Assembly: GCF_018294505.1 (NCBI RefSeq)
Contig: NC_057794.1
Span: forward strand, 187,955,716-188,019,715
Source: Triticum aestivum
Lineage: Eukaryota > Streptophyta > Magnoliopsida > Poales > Poaceae
Length of the DNA stretch: 64,000 nt
Reading direction: 5' to 3'
A program made the position numbers and the translations under genes. The notes under the pieces are model-generated. The model was not told where the DNA came from. It ran no database searches and worked only from the letters and a program-made list of their open reading frames with translations. This document shows positions 32,001-43,126 of this stretch, piece by piece (position 1 is the stretch's first letter; every line of letters starts with the position of its first letter).

Positions 32001-35000
32001 GGCTCCCAAAGAAGTCGTGTCCACTTAACCTATGGGCCCGGCACTCAGGGTCGCCGACACGGGGGGCCCATATGTCGGGTTCATCCCCAACCTCCCACTT
32101 GAACAGAGCAGGGGCTGGGGCGGTGTCTACGGCTGCTTGCCAGTACCACAAGCCACCGTTTCCGGTGAGCTGACCACCGGTGTGCTCAGGGGACCCGATC
32201 GCGTCCAACCGTTGGTGGCACGGTCGGCCAGGGCACCGGGTTGAGCAGGGTGTCGGCCGCGGCGGACGAGGCTGACGGTGACGGTGGAACTCGACGCCAC
32301 GACCATGGGGAGGGGAGGGAGAAGCACGGGAGGTTCCCGCGGTGATGCTGGAGATGCTCTGGTGAAGCCTAGAAGGAAGGAGGAGGAGTGGTGGATGCGA
32401 ATTTTGGCGGAGGCCGACGGCATGGCTCCGGCCATGGAGGGGGTTGGAGGGCATGGGGAGGGGAGTGGGTTGGTCCAGGGGGTGCACGGGAGGGAGAGAG
32501 AGCCAAAGGAGTAGAGAGGGGGCTCGGGGTGGCCTTAAGTAGCCGACCCATGGCTCATCGTGGACGCGGCACATGGGCAGCCGTGGCAACGGCTCAGGCG
32601 GCAAGGGGAGAGAGCTAGGGGTTGTCTTTGGTGCTCATGGGGGTGGAGTATGGCGCCAGGAAGAGAGAGAGGGAGCGGGGAGAGCTTCGGGTGGAGCCAT
32701 GAGGTCGCACGAGCATTGGCGGTCTCAGGCGGCTCTGGGCATGCGCGGCATGGGCAGGACAGAGAGGGAAATGAGGGGGCCAGCATGGTGGCTTGTTGCG
32801 GACGTCGAGGCACCTTGACTGGCGCAAGGGGGAGGCTCGAGGTGGTCGAGGGACGCGGCATCAATGGTCGAACACCCTGCCAAGCGCTCCAGAGTGCATT
32901 TTTGGCCGGCATCCGCGCGTCCACTTGTGTCTAGGGACTGCATGGGGAGTAAACAATGTGGAAATGGCATCGGATGCCTTGGGGATCCACTAGAGGAGTG
33001 AGGGGTTGAGAGAGAGTGGGAATGATGATGTACAGAGATGGAAAATGGGGTTATCACCCCCATATAATTGAGCTGAGGCCAAGAAACTCTTTCTAGTGGT
33101 AGAGGGGTTCTAGGACATGTTGTGGTAAAGATTGTGGCTCAAGGAGATTAGTGCAAGGAGCTGAAACTTGGAATTTTAAATTCTGTCAAACGTGTTTGAT
33201 TGTGGTTTGAGCTAGAAAATGAATTACACATGACATGAGACTTAACAGGATGGAATGGCACATAGAAATAACATTTTCCACCAAATTTGAGCTCATTTGG
33301 GCAAAGTTGCCAATGCAGCTTTTATAAACCCTAGAAATCAACAGAAATGGGTTTTCCAAGATCTAGTCATGCAAAACCATTCCCCGTGATGCACCACTTG
33401 GTGTAGTGTCATCATTTGGGGTTGTGAGCATGACCACAAGGTTTCGGGCCAATTGGAAAAAGTTGGCAATGTAAAGTTGTTCAAGCTTGAATTTGGACAG
33501 AGAGGGTTTTGTGGCACCTTTTGGTCCAAAACAATTTGGATTGAGCTGAAACTCTGCAAGGTCATCCTATTATGCATTTGTAACTTGCTAGAATTTTCCT
33601 GGATTTATTTGAAAATATTTCTTGTAGAAATATTTCAAATACTTGAAATGGACAGAAATGGTTTTGGAGGGCTTTGCCCAATATTTTGAACATGACCATG
33701 TGTTGAAACTATTATATATGGAAAATATATGTTCACTGAGTTTCCCTGATTTTTCTCAAATATTTTTGAAGTTTTAAAATAATTTTAACCTATTAAAAAC
33801 CATTTCTATCCTGAAGAAAAAGCTTTTAAATAAAATCGGAAAATAACTTTTCAAATTATATTTTTGTGGTTTCTAGGTGTCCTATATCTAATAGGAGACA
33901 AATATAATTTTTGAAAGATTTTTCACACCGTTAATTAAGTTCTTGTAGTTCAAGTCTCAATTCAGGGGGTTTTGGAAAACCTAATTTAGAAAATACTTTT
34001 TGGCCAAAATATTTTTGCAAGAAATTATTTTTATGTCCTACACACATGGCATGATCATTGGGCAAGGTTTTGGATCAAGGATAAGGAGTATAAGAGTTGG
34101 AGGATTTATTTGATTTTTAGAGCACTTGCAACCAACACACAAAAATCAAATCAATGAAAGACCTAAACACTCAAAGTTTTTGTCAAACCACATTTTATCA
34201 TGATTTATTAGCTTAAGTGTTGTGGCATGAAAATCTAGGTGTGATAGAGATTCATCATGTAATCGAGTTAGTTTTGTTAGGGCTTGATCCATAGTATCCA
34301 CTATGTTCTTAGATTGATGTTGCTATGACTTTGCCATGCTTAATGCTTGTCACTTTGGGTGCGGGTGCCATGATTTCAGATCTGAACCATTTATGTTATC
34401 ACCATTATATCCATGTTCTAGATCTGATCTTGCAAGTTATAGTCACCTACTACGTGTTTTGTCCGGCAACCCCGGAGTGACAATAGCTGGGACCACTCCC
34501 GGTGATGACCATAGTTTGAAGAGTTCATGTATTCCCCGTGTGTTAATGCTTTGTTCCGGTTCACTATTAAAAGTGGGCCTTAATATACCTTAGTTTCCAA
34601 TATGGACCCCGCTGCCACGGGAGGGTAGGACAAAAGATGTCATGCAAGTTCTTCCCATAAGCACGTATGACTATTTACGGAATACATGCCTACATTATAT
34701 TGAAGAACTAGAGCTAGTGTCGTATCGCCCTAGGTTATAACTGTCTCATGATGAATATCATCCAACAAGTCAACGATCCAATGCCTACGAATTTATCCTA
34801 TATTGTTTTTGCTAAGTTACTACTGCTATCATCACTGTTACACTTGCTACAAAATTACTGCTATCACTGTTACCATTACCGTTACTGCTGCTACTATTAT
34901 CAAAACTGTCATACTACTTTGCTACTGATCAGTTTGCTATAGATAATTAATCTCCAGGTGTGTTTGAATTGACAACTCAGCTGCTAATACGTTCAAATAT

Positions 35001-35091
35001 TCTTTGGCTCCCCTTGTGTCGAATCTATAAATTTGGGTTGAATACTCTACCCTCGAAAACTGTTGCGATCCCCTATACTTATGGGTTATCA
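29060..35091 (+). repeat. 5' LTR of Sabrina-like element (split by a 4.6-kb insertion)
   Basis: Two pieces, 29060-29630 and 34252-35091, together about 1.41 kb after removing the insertion and one GAGAT copy. The first piece carries the promoter half. The second includes CCCCTTGTGTCGAATCTATAAATTTGGG and ends ATCCCCTATACTTATGGGTTATCA; degenerate TACTGC/ATCACTGTTAC repeats lie at 34810-34930. Confidence 0.85.
29631..34246 (-). mobile_element. 4.6-kb solo LTR (or LTR-only remnant) of a long-LTR Gypsy-type element
   Basis: Flanked by a perfect GAGAT duplication (29626-29630 and 34247-34251) in the Sabrina-like LTR, which reads continuously once it is removed. The ends are TATGGGGACCCC and GGTGTGATA, consistent with TG...CA after G-to-A and C-to-T changes. 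I find no repeated terminal block inside and no gag or pol motif, so a solo LTR fits better than a full element. A GC-rich zone (31850-32940), with a minus-strand TATA-like TACTTAAGG near 32532 followed by a CT-rich start region, suggests minus orientation. Several 100-250-codon frames in the GC-rich zone have no recognisable domain and are judged chance ORFs. Confidence 0.65.
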
Positions 35092-35101
35092 AGACCTTTT
35101 C

Positions 35102-35119
35102 TGGAGGCGTTGCCGGGGA
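35102..35119 (+). promoter_or_regulatory. Primer-binding site of Sabrina-like element (tRNA-Asp type)
   Basis: TGGAGGCGTTGCCGGGGA lies 10 bp after the LTR. It differs from the Athila-type tRNA-Asp site (TGGCGCCGTTGCCGGGGA) at two positions. Confidence 0.75.
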
Positions 35120-35168
35120 GCATAGCTATATTTGTTGAGTCACTTGGGATTATTATCATATTCTCACT

Positions 35169-36880
35169 ATGAAGAATCTGAAGGATGCTAAGACCAAGAT
35201 ATTTCCCTCAAAGACGAGGGGAGGTAAGGAACTGCCATCCAGTTCTGCTTTAGATTCACCTTTTGTTATAAATAAACTTGCAACAACACCACATGCTATT
35301 AATTTTGATATGTCACAAGTTACTGATGATGCCACTTCTGCTATGAATAATGCTTATGATGATGCTCGTACCTTGCTTGATGATGATGATGTGCCACTTT
35401 GTGACTTTCTTGATGCACAAATTGCTAGAGTAATACAACATGATGTTCTTGAATCTGATGATGAGCTTGAAACTAAAACTCCTCAAACACCTGTTAGAAC
35501 TAGCCCTCCTGGATATGAATTGCCTAAGGTACCGGAAGGTTATGTTATGAGTGAGGAGACAACTAGGGATATTCTTGCTTGCAGAGATAGAGATGATCTA
35601 AAGAAATTATTATGCAAGTATAAAGAAAAATCTCTGAAAGTTAGAATAAAATGTGATCCTAAGTTTGCTACTTCACCTATCTTTATTGATGATAAGGATT
35701 ATGAATTCTCTATCGACCCAGAGTTAATTACTTTGGTTGAATCCGATCCTTTCTATGGTTATGAAACTGAAATTGTTGTGGCACATCTTACTAAGTTGAA
35801 TGACATAGCCACCCTTTTTACTCATGATGAGAAAACTCGCTATTACTTTATTCTCAAATGATTTCCTTTCTCAAACTCGCTAAAGCTTGGTACAATACTC
35901 TTGTTCCTGGTTGTGTGCCTAGTCCCTAGGATATGATTTATTACTTCTCTGAAAAATATTTTCCTGCTCATAAGAAACAAGCTGCCTTGCAGGAAATATT
36001 TAACTTTGTGCAAATTGAAGAAGAGAGTCTCCCACAAGCTTGGGGAGGCTTTGCCAATTACTTAATGCTTTGCCTGGTCATCCTCTTAAGAAAAATGAAA
36101 TACTTGATATCTTCTATAATGGACTAACCGTTTCTTCTATGGACTTCCTAGACAGTTGTGCTAGTTGTGTTTTCAGGGAATGAACAATTGGACAAGCTGA
36201 AGAATTATAGAATAACGTATTATAAAATTATGATGATTTGACTCTTCCTGAACCACCGCCTAAAGCCACTGCAAAGAAGAGGGGTACATTATATCTCAGT
36301 CCAAAAGATATGCAAGAGGAAAAGAAATCTATGAAGGAAAAAAGGTATTAAAACTGCGGATGTTAAAAATTTACCTCCTATTGAAGAAATACATGGGCTT
36401 AATACACCACCACTGCCTAAGGTGGTAGAGGTGAATTCTCTAATGGAGTTCAATGATAATGACAATCCTCACAATATGCATCCTAGCCAATGCCTTTATG
36501 AGTTTGAAAACTATATTAGAAAACAAGATCACTTCAATGCAAATGTTATGAAACAGTTGAAATACAATTCTGATATGATTGCTCGCTTGAGTGACTTGTT
36601 ATTTAGAATATCAAATGATGTTAGAGGTATTGGAAAGCATGCTTCTATGGTTCAAACTCAGTTAGAACAAGTTGCTAAATCTCAAAGAGAATTGCTTGAT
36701 GAAATGAATAATAATATGCATGACTTTGTTGTTAGAGTTGAAACTAGAGGAGGTAAAATGACTCAAGAACCCGAAAAGAATTGAACAAGACTCACAAAGA
36801 TCTAACACTAGTGCACCTAGTTCTTCTAGAAAGAAAAAGAAAAAGAAAAATGATAGGACGTCACAAGCTCCTAGTGAGCC
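35169..36880 (+). pseudogene. Sabrina-like Gag (Athila-type), cut by the next element
   Basis: ATG at 35169; open for 230 codons to TGA 35859-35861 with an acidic N-terminal part (Asp runs, VTDDATSAMNNAYDDARTLL). Gag-core pieces follow in changing frames: YYFSEKYFPAHKKQAALQEI near 35940-36000 and a glutamine/helix-rich C-terminal part 36422-36784 (NPHNMHPSQCLYEFENYIRK, then a coiled coil). Lys-rich codons end at 36880, where TGAAA is followed by the next LTR. The rest of the polyprotein lies beyond the window. Confidence 0.75.
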
Positions 36881-37272
36881 TGAAATGTAACATCCCAAAA
36901 TTCTATATTTTGGAATGTTATATTAAATAAATAGTTTTGATTGTTTGTTTGATTGTGGTGTGGTTGCTTGTGTGAAATTGAGTGAAATTTGAAACTTTTT
37001 GAAAATTAAATGAGAGGGAATGAAATGACTTTCCCCAAACTTTCACCTTGCATTTTTGTTCTTAGTGAATTCATTTCATCACAAAACCCTAGAGTGAAGA
37101 TGATATGACTTCTTCCATTTAATAAAATGAAAATGGTTTTGAAAAGATTTTGAATTCCATCTGAAAATATTTCAAATTTAGAAACTATATGCAACTCAAT
37201 GAGTTTCATGAGAGAAGATAAAATGACTTCGTCAAATGCTAATAAAGAGAGTTCGAAGTTTCAAAGAATCAA

Positions 37273-37932
37273 GAAAAAATTCCTTATTTGACACTGTCTT
37301 AAAATCTGGTTCCTTATTTGACCCTGGAAAAGTTTTTCTTCCCTATTTGACACTAGTCCTAAATTTTATTCCCTATATGACACTTCCGTCCATTTTGAGC
37401 CTAAATGACACCTAAAAAGACGATTTTGCCCCTCATGCGGTATGTGTGTGCGCGCGTGTGTGATGTTGTGAGTGTGGGTGGACGCGCACATGTGTGCTGC
37501 TGCATGCGTGTGTGCATGTGTGTCGCTGCGTCTGTGTTTGCTACTGCGTGTGTGTGTGTATGTGTGTGTGTGTTGCTGCGTGTGTGTTGCTGCGTGTGTG
37601 CGCGCGTGCATGTGTGTTGCTACGTGTGTGTGTGCACGTGCGCGTTCGAGTTGTTGCGTGTGTGTGCGCGTGCGTGTGTGTTGTTGCATGTGTATGTGTT
37701 GCTGCGTGTGTACTTCTGCCCTCGCACTCGTGCTGTGTGTGTGCGCTATTGCCCCCCACACACATACCACATGAGGGGCAAAAGAGTCTTTTCAGGTGTC
37801 ATTTAGGCTCAAAATGAACGGAAATGTCATATAGGGAATAAAATTTAGAACTTGTGTCAAATAGGGAAGAATTTTTTTCCAGTGTCAAATAAGGAAGCAG
37901 ATTTTAGATAGTGTCAAATAAGGAATTCTCTC
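37273..37932. mobile_element. Mutator-type foldback element (MITE-like), 660 bp
   Basis: A 9-bp duplication AAGAATCAA (37264-37272 and 37933-37941) flanks an element with inverted repeats about 170-190 bp long, beginning GAAAAAATTCCTTATTTGAC on the left and GAGAGAATTCCTTATTTGAC in reverse from the right. The 3' LTR of the host element (around 55480-55500) lacks it, giving an empty-site comparison. The centre (37441-37745) is a GC-rich TG/CG alternating tract. Nine-base duplication and long terminal inverted repeats fit Mutator-like elements; no transposase is encoded. Confidence 0.8.
37441..37745. repeat. (TGTGTGCG)n-like alternating purine-pyrimidine tract
   Basis: About 300 bp of degenerate TG repeats with CG steps forming the loop of the foldback element. 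Such tracts can adopt left-handed DNA. Cys/Val-rich and Thr/His-rich frames here are artefacts of the repeat. Confidence 0.85.
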
Positions 37933-38200
37933 AAGAATCAAATTGAAAGTCCCTTTGAAATTATTTTCAATTTGGAGTTATTTGGTTTTTATCAAATTAT
38001 TTTTCTCCAAAAATAAAATATATGAAAAATAGGGTAAAATGATTCAGTAGTACTGTTTGAAATCATTTTGGTATTTTAAAATATTTTTATTTGGCTTCTA
38101 AATGAACCAGTAGTACTGTTTGTTTTATTTAAATTCTTGTGAAATTTATTTGCCGCTGAAAATATGTTCATGTTTTAGAAAATCATTTTCTGATTTTTTT

Positions 38201-38218
38201 GATATATATATATATATT
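38201..38218. repeat. (AT)n microsatellite in LTR
   Basis: GATATATATATATATATTG in the 5' LTR; the 3' LTR has a shorter version near 55780. Confidence 0.85.
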
Positions 38219-40671
38219 GCCTATGTACTGTTTTTAATTTGTTGTTTATTTTTTTGTTGTCTGTTAAAGAACTGCCGAACTGGGTCGGCACAGCCAACCG
38301 GGCTAGGCCAAGCCCAGTGCCGCGTCGTGCCCGACCAGGCGTCGGTCTCCGCCACCCGCATGCCACCGCCATGGCCGAGCCGTCCACCATCTCCGTAGCC
38401 GCCCCGGACTCCACCTCCGTCCCCCATCTCCCAAGCCACCGCCTCACACTCCTCCTATAAAACCCAAGGCCCGGGGCCCCCTCTCTTTCCTCCTCCCACA
38501 GCTCCACCGCCGCCGCACTCGCAGAGCCGCCATCGCCTTCATCTCGACGCGCCGCGCCTCCTCGTCCACTTCACCGCCGCCGCCGAGCCCCGACATCGCC
38601 GCCCCGATCGACCCGAGCCGCCGCCGCCGTCGACCTCCGTCGCTGTGGTAACGCCTCGCCCCCTCTCGGTCATTCGATTTCCATCCGATGGCTCACGTTA
38701 GATCAGTTTTGTTTTTTATTTCAAAATGTTTTTCTCTAATTAGTGAATGTTTATTGTTTGAGCCTCTGTACCGACCGTTTTCATTCAATTGGCTTCTGTA
38801 GCGGACGTTCGTCAGATAGTTTCTGTCTCATAGTCAGGGACCCAGATGCAATAATTTTTCTTAGAGTTTAGCCCCTGGTTTTCAAACCCTCACAACTTTT
38901 AAACCGCTTGTCAAAATTCAACGAAACCAGCGCCAAATTCTTTGTCATGATCTCAACTCTCCAGAGAACTTATTAAATCAAAATTTTGAAATTTTAAAAT
39001 TTGAAATTCGATCTGATTCAAATTCAAACTTGTTTTGGCTATAACTTGATTTTTATAACTCTGAATTAATTGATTCTTTTTGCAAATCAAAATTCTTAAC
39101 TTGCACTTTCTGTAAAGATTAAAATCACACAATTTTGCTGCTGCTAAAAATATGTTTCTGTCCACAAGATTTATTTGATGGTTTGGAAGTTTTCCAAAAT
39201 GTTTTTGTCATTCTTTCCGAAATTTTGAGTTATTGCTTATGTGTGGTTATAATTGCTTGCTCACCATAGATTGATCAGAGTGTGACAAGTAGAACAACTA
39301 GAATTTATGAGTGCGAAGAATCTTCATGAACAGTACACGGCAAGTTCACACTTTGATTATGTTCTTCCTATACCCAGTTTTACTTGCATTAGTTTCACCC
39401 TCAAAGATTGCATGGGTAGGATTGGGTACATGTGGTATTGCTATGTAGTTCATGATGTAGGAACCTATGATCCTAGAAACACCCTGGGAATATTCGTTAT
39501 GTCATATATTGCTTAGCCATGCTAGTAGATGGGGATTGGCATGTGTGATTCATGAAAGATGAGAGAGAGATAATAATTAAGGGTAACTTTACGGTGGCAA
39601 CATTAACACACATCTGGGTGGAATGGTTGGGGCACCCTGGAGAAACCAGTGGCCTGCCCGGGCAACTGGAGAAACCAGTGGCCTGCCCGGGCAACTGGAG
39701 AAACCAGTGCTTGCCCAAAGGAATCCCGGAGTACCCGTGTGATTACCCTATGGAATGCCACCTAGGCTCAAAGGGATCATATGATATTTCATGCCTAGAA
39801 ACTTCCATGTGCAGCCACAAGCCATTATGGGCTTTGGCATAGTTGAGTAAGTTGTGGGAAACCTATCAATGATAGGCTAGCAGATGTAGGGGAATTCTAG
39901 GTCTACCGTCTATCACTGGTGCGTGTCGGTCCTAAAAAAGCAGTTTTTTTACCCCTTTCCGCGATGGCATTTGGAACCGTCGCCAAGTGAGTGTGGGCGA
40001 TGGGGGGTCCTTCCCACACGACCCAGAAACCGTCGGGGATAGGGAGCCTTGATGCATACAGTTGTCCCTATATAACCGTTTCCGATATCTCGAATATCCC
40101 AAACGCTTCATCCTTTGTACTCATTTTTGCTCGCATTGCCATCGCAGTCGGAGTTTTGTGGTTCTACCTAAAACCAAGCAGATTCTAGGCACGGGAGCTT
40201 TCCAGGCAGATTCTAGGCAGATTCCAGGCATGGGAGATTTACGATGCCTAGCACATCACAAACAGTTCATGATTATAAACCATGTATGATAGGTAGACAA
40301 TCACACACATTTAGTTTTCCCGCACCGTATGTGCTAGTATCTGACATCACACACGCTTTGTGAACGACAACTGTGTGCATGCTTGCACATGTTTCCTCTC
40401 TATGAACCGTCTCGCATTATGGTGTATATCACAAACGTTTGTGTTTTACCAACCATGTATACCGTAATGACCTGCACAACGTAATTTCGCCCTAATTTAA
40501 TTGTTGCTATTTAAAATTGTACCTAATTTAAACTTGAAAGTAGGCTATAGCTTTATTCATATCCATCAGGTTCAAACAACTAATGCATTATTCGATTCAC
40601 AGGTACATATGTTTAAGAATCACAGAAGCACCAAATAAAGAATGATGTACCAGAGTTCTATACTTGTACTA

Positions 40672-41192
40672 TTACAGATGGTAAAGAAAGAGGCGACATA
40701 CATTCCAGTTGCTGAACAAGGTGAAGCGGAATGGCCCTATTGTGCTCCCCTGGATGAAAAAGGCATGCAGGACCCTAGTCCTACCCCTTGTGATGGCCGG
40801 CCGCCAATCATGTAGTTTGAGAGGTAATCTTGAGTAAACTGCTTCAGGATCCACTTCAAAAGAAAAAAGAATCAAATATTGTCATCTAACACAGCTCATT
40901 ACGGGCAGTAAAAAGAAGGCTACATGGTTCTTACTTACCATCCTGCAATTCACTTTGTCTTGCATAAAGTGTAAACAAATAGTTCGATTGACATCTTTTG
41001 ACCCATTTTAGTAACAATCTTTATTAGTTTCCTCAGTTGATGTTGTTTCATGAATACCTCATTGCCCCATGCGCAGAAAGGGTCGAAGTGTGGATCTTTG
41101 GCAATGATATATGTACCTAAAAGCACCAAGTTAATATTAGAAGCTAACCAAGAATTGAAAAATGATTTAGTACAACATTTCATCCATCCCAT
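40672..41192 (-). pseudogene. Broken two-exon coding fragment, possibly B3-like, in CACTA 1
   Basis: Exon at 41192-40940 encodes DPHFDPFCAWGNEVFMKQHQ and KMGQKMSIELFVYTLCKT, and ends in a good donor (GGATG|GTAAGTAAG). After an intron the acceptor CTTTTGAAG (about 40857) opens an exon reading WILKQFTQDYLSNYMIGGRP in one frame and RVLHAFFIQGSTIGPFRFTL in another. The splice signals and protein-like content argue for a captured gene piece. The F-x-x-x-Y-L and S...GPFRF pattern resembles plant REM/B3 DNA-binding domains, but this is weak and the real identity may differ. Frameshifts make it non-functional. Confidence 0.4.
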
Positions 41193-41534
41193 TATATCAG
41201 ATTTTATTACATGTATATCTAGACATCATCAGAACATTAAGGTAACACTCTTCCTTGTTGCTATGTAGCCTGGGATTGCATATTTATTCATTCAGTACAA
41301 TGCATGTTGCTAAACAACAATTGAAAAATGAAAAGGCATGTTAACTGGAATATCCTTAACAGCAACCAAATATCGTAATTCATAGTGGTATTGTTGAAAC
41401 TATTATTGATGAAATTGAACGACACAGCAAATAGTTGCACATATAGAGCATCACATTGTGAAGAACTGAAATAAACAAGTCATAAGGACATCTCTAGGCG
41501 ATCCTCAAAAAGTTAAAGGACTAAAACCCTTAGT

Positions 41535-41536
<2 letters not shown>

Positions 41537-41568
<32 letters not shown>

Positions 41569-41569
41569 T
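41537..41569. repeat. (AT)n microsatellite
   Basis: About 16 AT units inside CACTA 1, between the B3-like fragment and the AP2-like gene. Confidence 0.95.
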
Positions 41570-41740
41570 CGAGCAATTTTTGGCCTTTTCTAGTGGATCC
41601 TCTAAACTTAAGGTTGTAAACTTCAATTTGATCAAGTTCAAAGCAGGTTCAACCGAAAGTAGCATGCATTCAAACCGAAACATATATAGTTTTGCATAAC
41701 CGAACATAAAAACATAAATTTAAACTAAGCTAAACTACTT

Positions 41741-42571
41741 TCAGTCGAAGTAGAGGTTGAGCCAATCCTTCCTCGTCATGTACGGTGTGCCGCGAGCCGC
41801 GTCCGGGCCAGTACCGTCGCCGGGGTCGTTGGGGAAGGCACTCCTCCACTCGTCGACATCGATCTCCTCGTCCTAGGGGCCCACCTCGACGCCCTCCATG
41901 CCGCCGTCGCCACTGCCTTCGACCTCGTCATCAGAGGAGAGCGCGATAACCTCGCCGCCCTCTGCGACGCCGTCCTCACCGCCTTCGACCTCGTCATCGG
42001 AGGAGAGCGCGATAACCTCGCCACCCTTCGCACCGGCAAAGATCGCCCGCTCCGCCTCCACGAGTTTTGGGTGCTGCCGGCGGAGCTCTTGCATGTAGGC
42101 CTTGTCGGCGGCCTCGGCCTCGAGATGCTCCCACGCCTCGCAGTCCTCCCGCGCCATAGCCGAGCTCACCACCCCTGCCTCGGGTGGAACGAGGTGGACC
42201 GGATGTGTGCCAAAGGGGAAATTGAGCCTAGCCACAACGACATGGTAGCGGACCTACCATCGGTCGTACTCCATGGCCGTGAGCTCGGCCGTGTGGAAGC
42301 TACCGAGCCACCGGCGGGTGTGGGTCTCTCAATCTGTAATCTCGGCGACCCACATCCCCCACCGCCGCTGCCAGATCCCGAGGTAGGACTTCACCGGCTG
42401 CCGGGTCCGGGGGAGGACGGGGAAGTCCTCGAACCAGCGTAGGGGCGTGGTGGCGGGCGGATCGGGGGACCAGCGATGACGGATCGGGCCCGCGGAGGAC
42501 AACGGGGACACCTCGGCAGCCACCTCGCTGGTGTCGGGAAAAAAGGCCGCGATAAACCTCTTTTTGGCCAT
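41741..42571 (-). pseudogene. AP2/ERF-like transcription factor gene captured in CACTA 1 (three nonsense changes)
   Basis: A single continuous frame of 276 codons from ATG 42571 to TGA 41743-41741, interrupted by three stops. Residues 62-125 or so resemble an AP2/ERF DNA-binding domain: YLGIWQRRWGMWVAEITD, then RRWLGSFHTAELTAMEYDRW, then ARLNFPFGT. These align with the Y-x-G-V-x-x-R-x-W-G-x-W-x-A-E-I-R-D and W-L-G-T-F-x-T-A-E-x-A-A-x-A-Y-D patterns. Downstream are a helical Glu/Arg-rich part (REDCEAWEHLEAEAADKAY), a duplicated acidic motif GGEVIALSSDDEVEG and a C-terminal MTRKDWLNLYFD. The stops TGA (42331), TAG (42256) and TAG (41875) are each one C-to-T change from CGA or CAG. Lack of indels suggests recent coding capacity. 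A proper function as a nuclear regulator is inference. Confidence 0.7.
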
Positions 42572-42976
42572 TGGCTACTCGAGCTCCCCGGCACACAAGA
42601 AAATATTGAGGATGGAGGCGCCGGCGATGGCGGTGACCTACCGACGGTTTCGATGGTTGTGTGTGTCTCTGTGAGCGGAGGTTGTGTTTGAGTAAATAGT
42701 GCGACAACTGAAAATTTTACTAGGCGGGAGTAACAAGGTGGGGCTACTGAAAATTTGGATCAAGGGCGAGCAGATATTTTTGAGATTGCGAGGGATGCAG
42801 AGGCGGGAATAAAATTCCAGGGCTACTGAAAATTTGAATCAAGGGACTGAAGTAGAGAGGGATGCAGAGGCAGGAGTTTTGGGCGAGCGAGCGAGTGTGC
42901 TTGACACGCCGGCTATGGACTGTAGCTGTCACACCTTCTCGCGTAAGCCATAGGCGTACTATACACCAACGGTGCT

Positions 42977-42988
42977 CCAAGATATTTT
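42977..42988 (-). promoter_or_regulatory. Conserved upstream box next to the tandem array (CACTA 1)
   Basis: Minus-strand AAAATATCTTGG followed by GCACC and, further on, TGGCTTACGC, about 400 bp upstream of the AP2-like ATG. The same arrangement occurs on the plus strand of CACTA 2 at 61218-61260, also between the array and a gene transcribed away from it. Shared ancestry is seen; a promoter role is inferred. Confidence 0.45.
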
Positions 42989-43126
42989 GTACTACACCTC
43001 ACACGGTTGGTGAGAATAAACTGTGTGGGATCTACTTGATTTGAATTACAAAAAGGGGTCACAGCGGCAATAGACGGTGTTTGAATTGCTAGACCGTTTA
43101 TCTGCAGTGAACATGCCATTGTATGT

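Larger units (their letters stand above)
29060..36885 (+). mobile_element. Sabrina-like Ty3/Gypsy (Athila-type) retrotransposon, 5' part
   Basis: Starts TGATACGTCTCC inside the Copia LTR; the preceding 5 bp GCGGC would be its TSD, but the right end is outside the window. The 5' LTR ends TGGGTTATCA at 35091, followed by a near-match to the tRNA-Asp primer-binding site typical of Athila-type elements and a gag-like gene. It is interrupted twice: by an apparent solo LTR (29631-34246) and, within gag, by another LTR element (36886 onward). The name comes from memory of the LTR, which matches along its length. Confidence 0.8.

Noticed and set aside
31843..33063. Several 100-250-codon ORFs on both strands in a GC-rich block
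   Set aside because: GC-rich U3-like sequence of the solo LTR; openness in many frames reflects base composition and no motif is recognisable.
37366..37817. Overlapping Cys/Val-rich and Thr/His-rich reading frames of 60-134 codons
   Set aside because: They are read-outs of the TG/CG alternating tract in the foldback element; several frames and both strands are open at once and none has a domain.
38120..38507. Possible gene in the GC-rich section of the long LTR (and its copy at 55818-56240)
   Set aside because: It holds the LTR TATA box and transcript start region; frames differ between the two LTR copies, so coding constraint is not supported.
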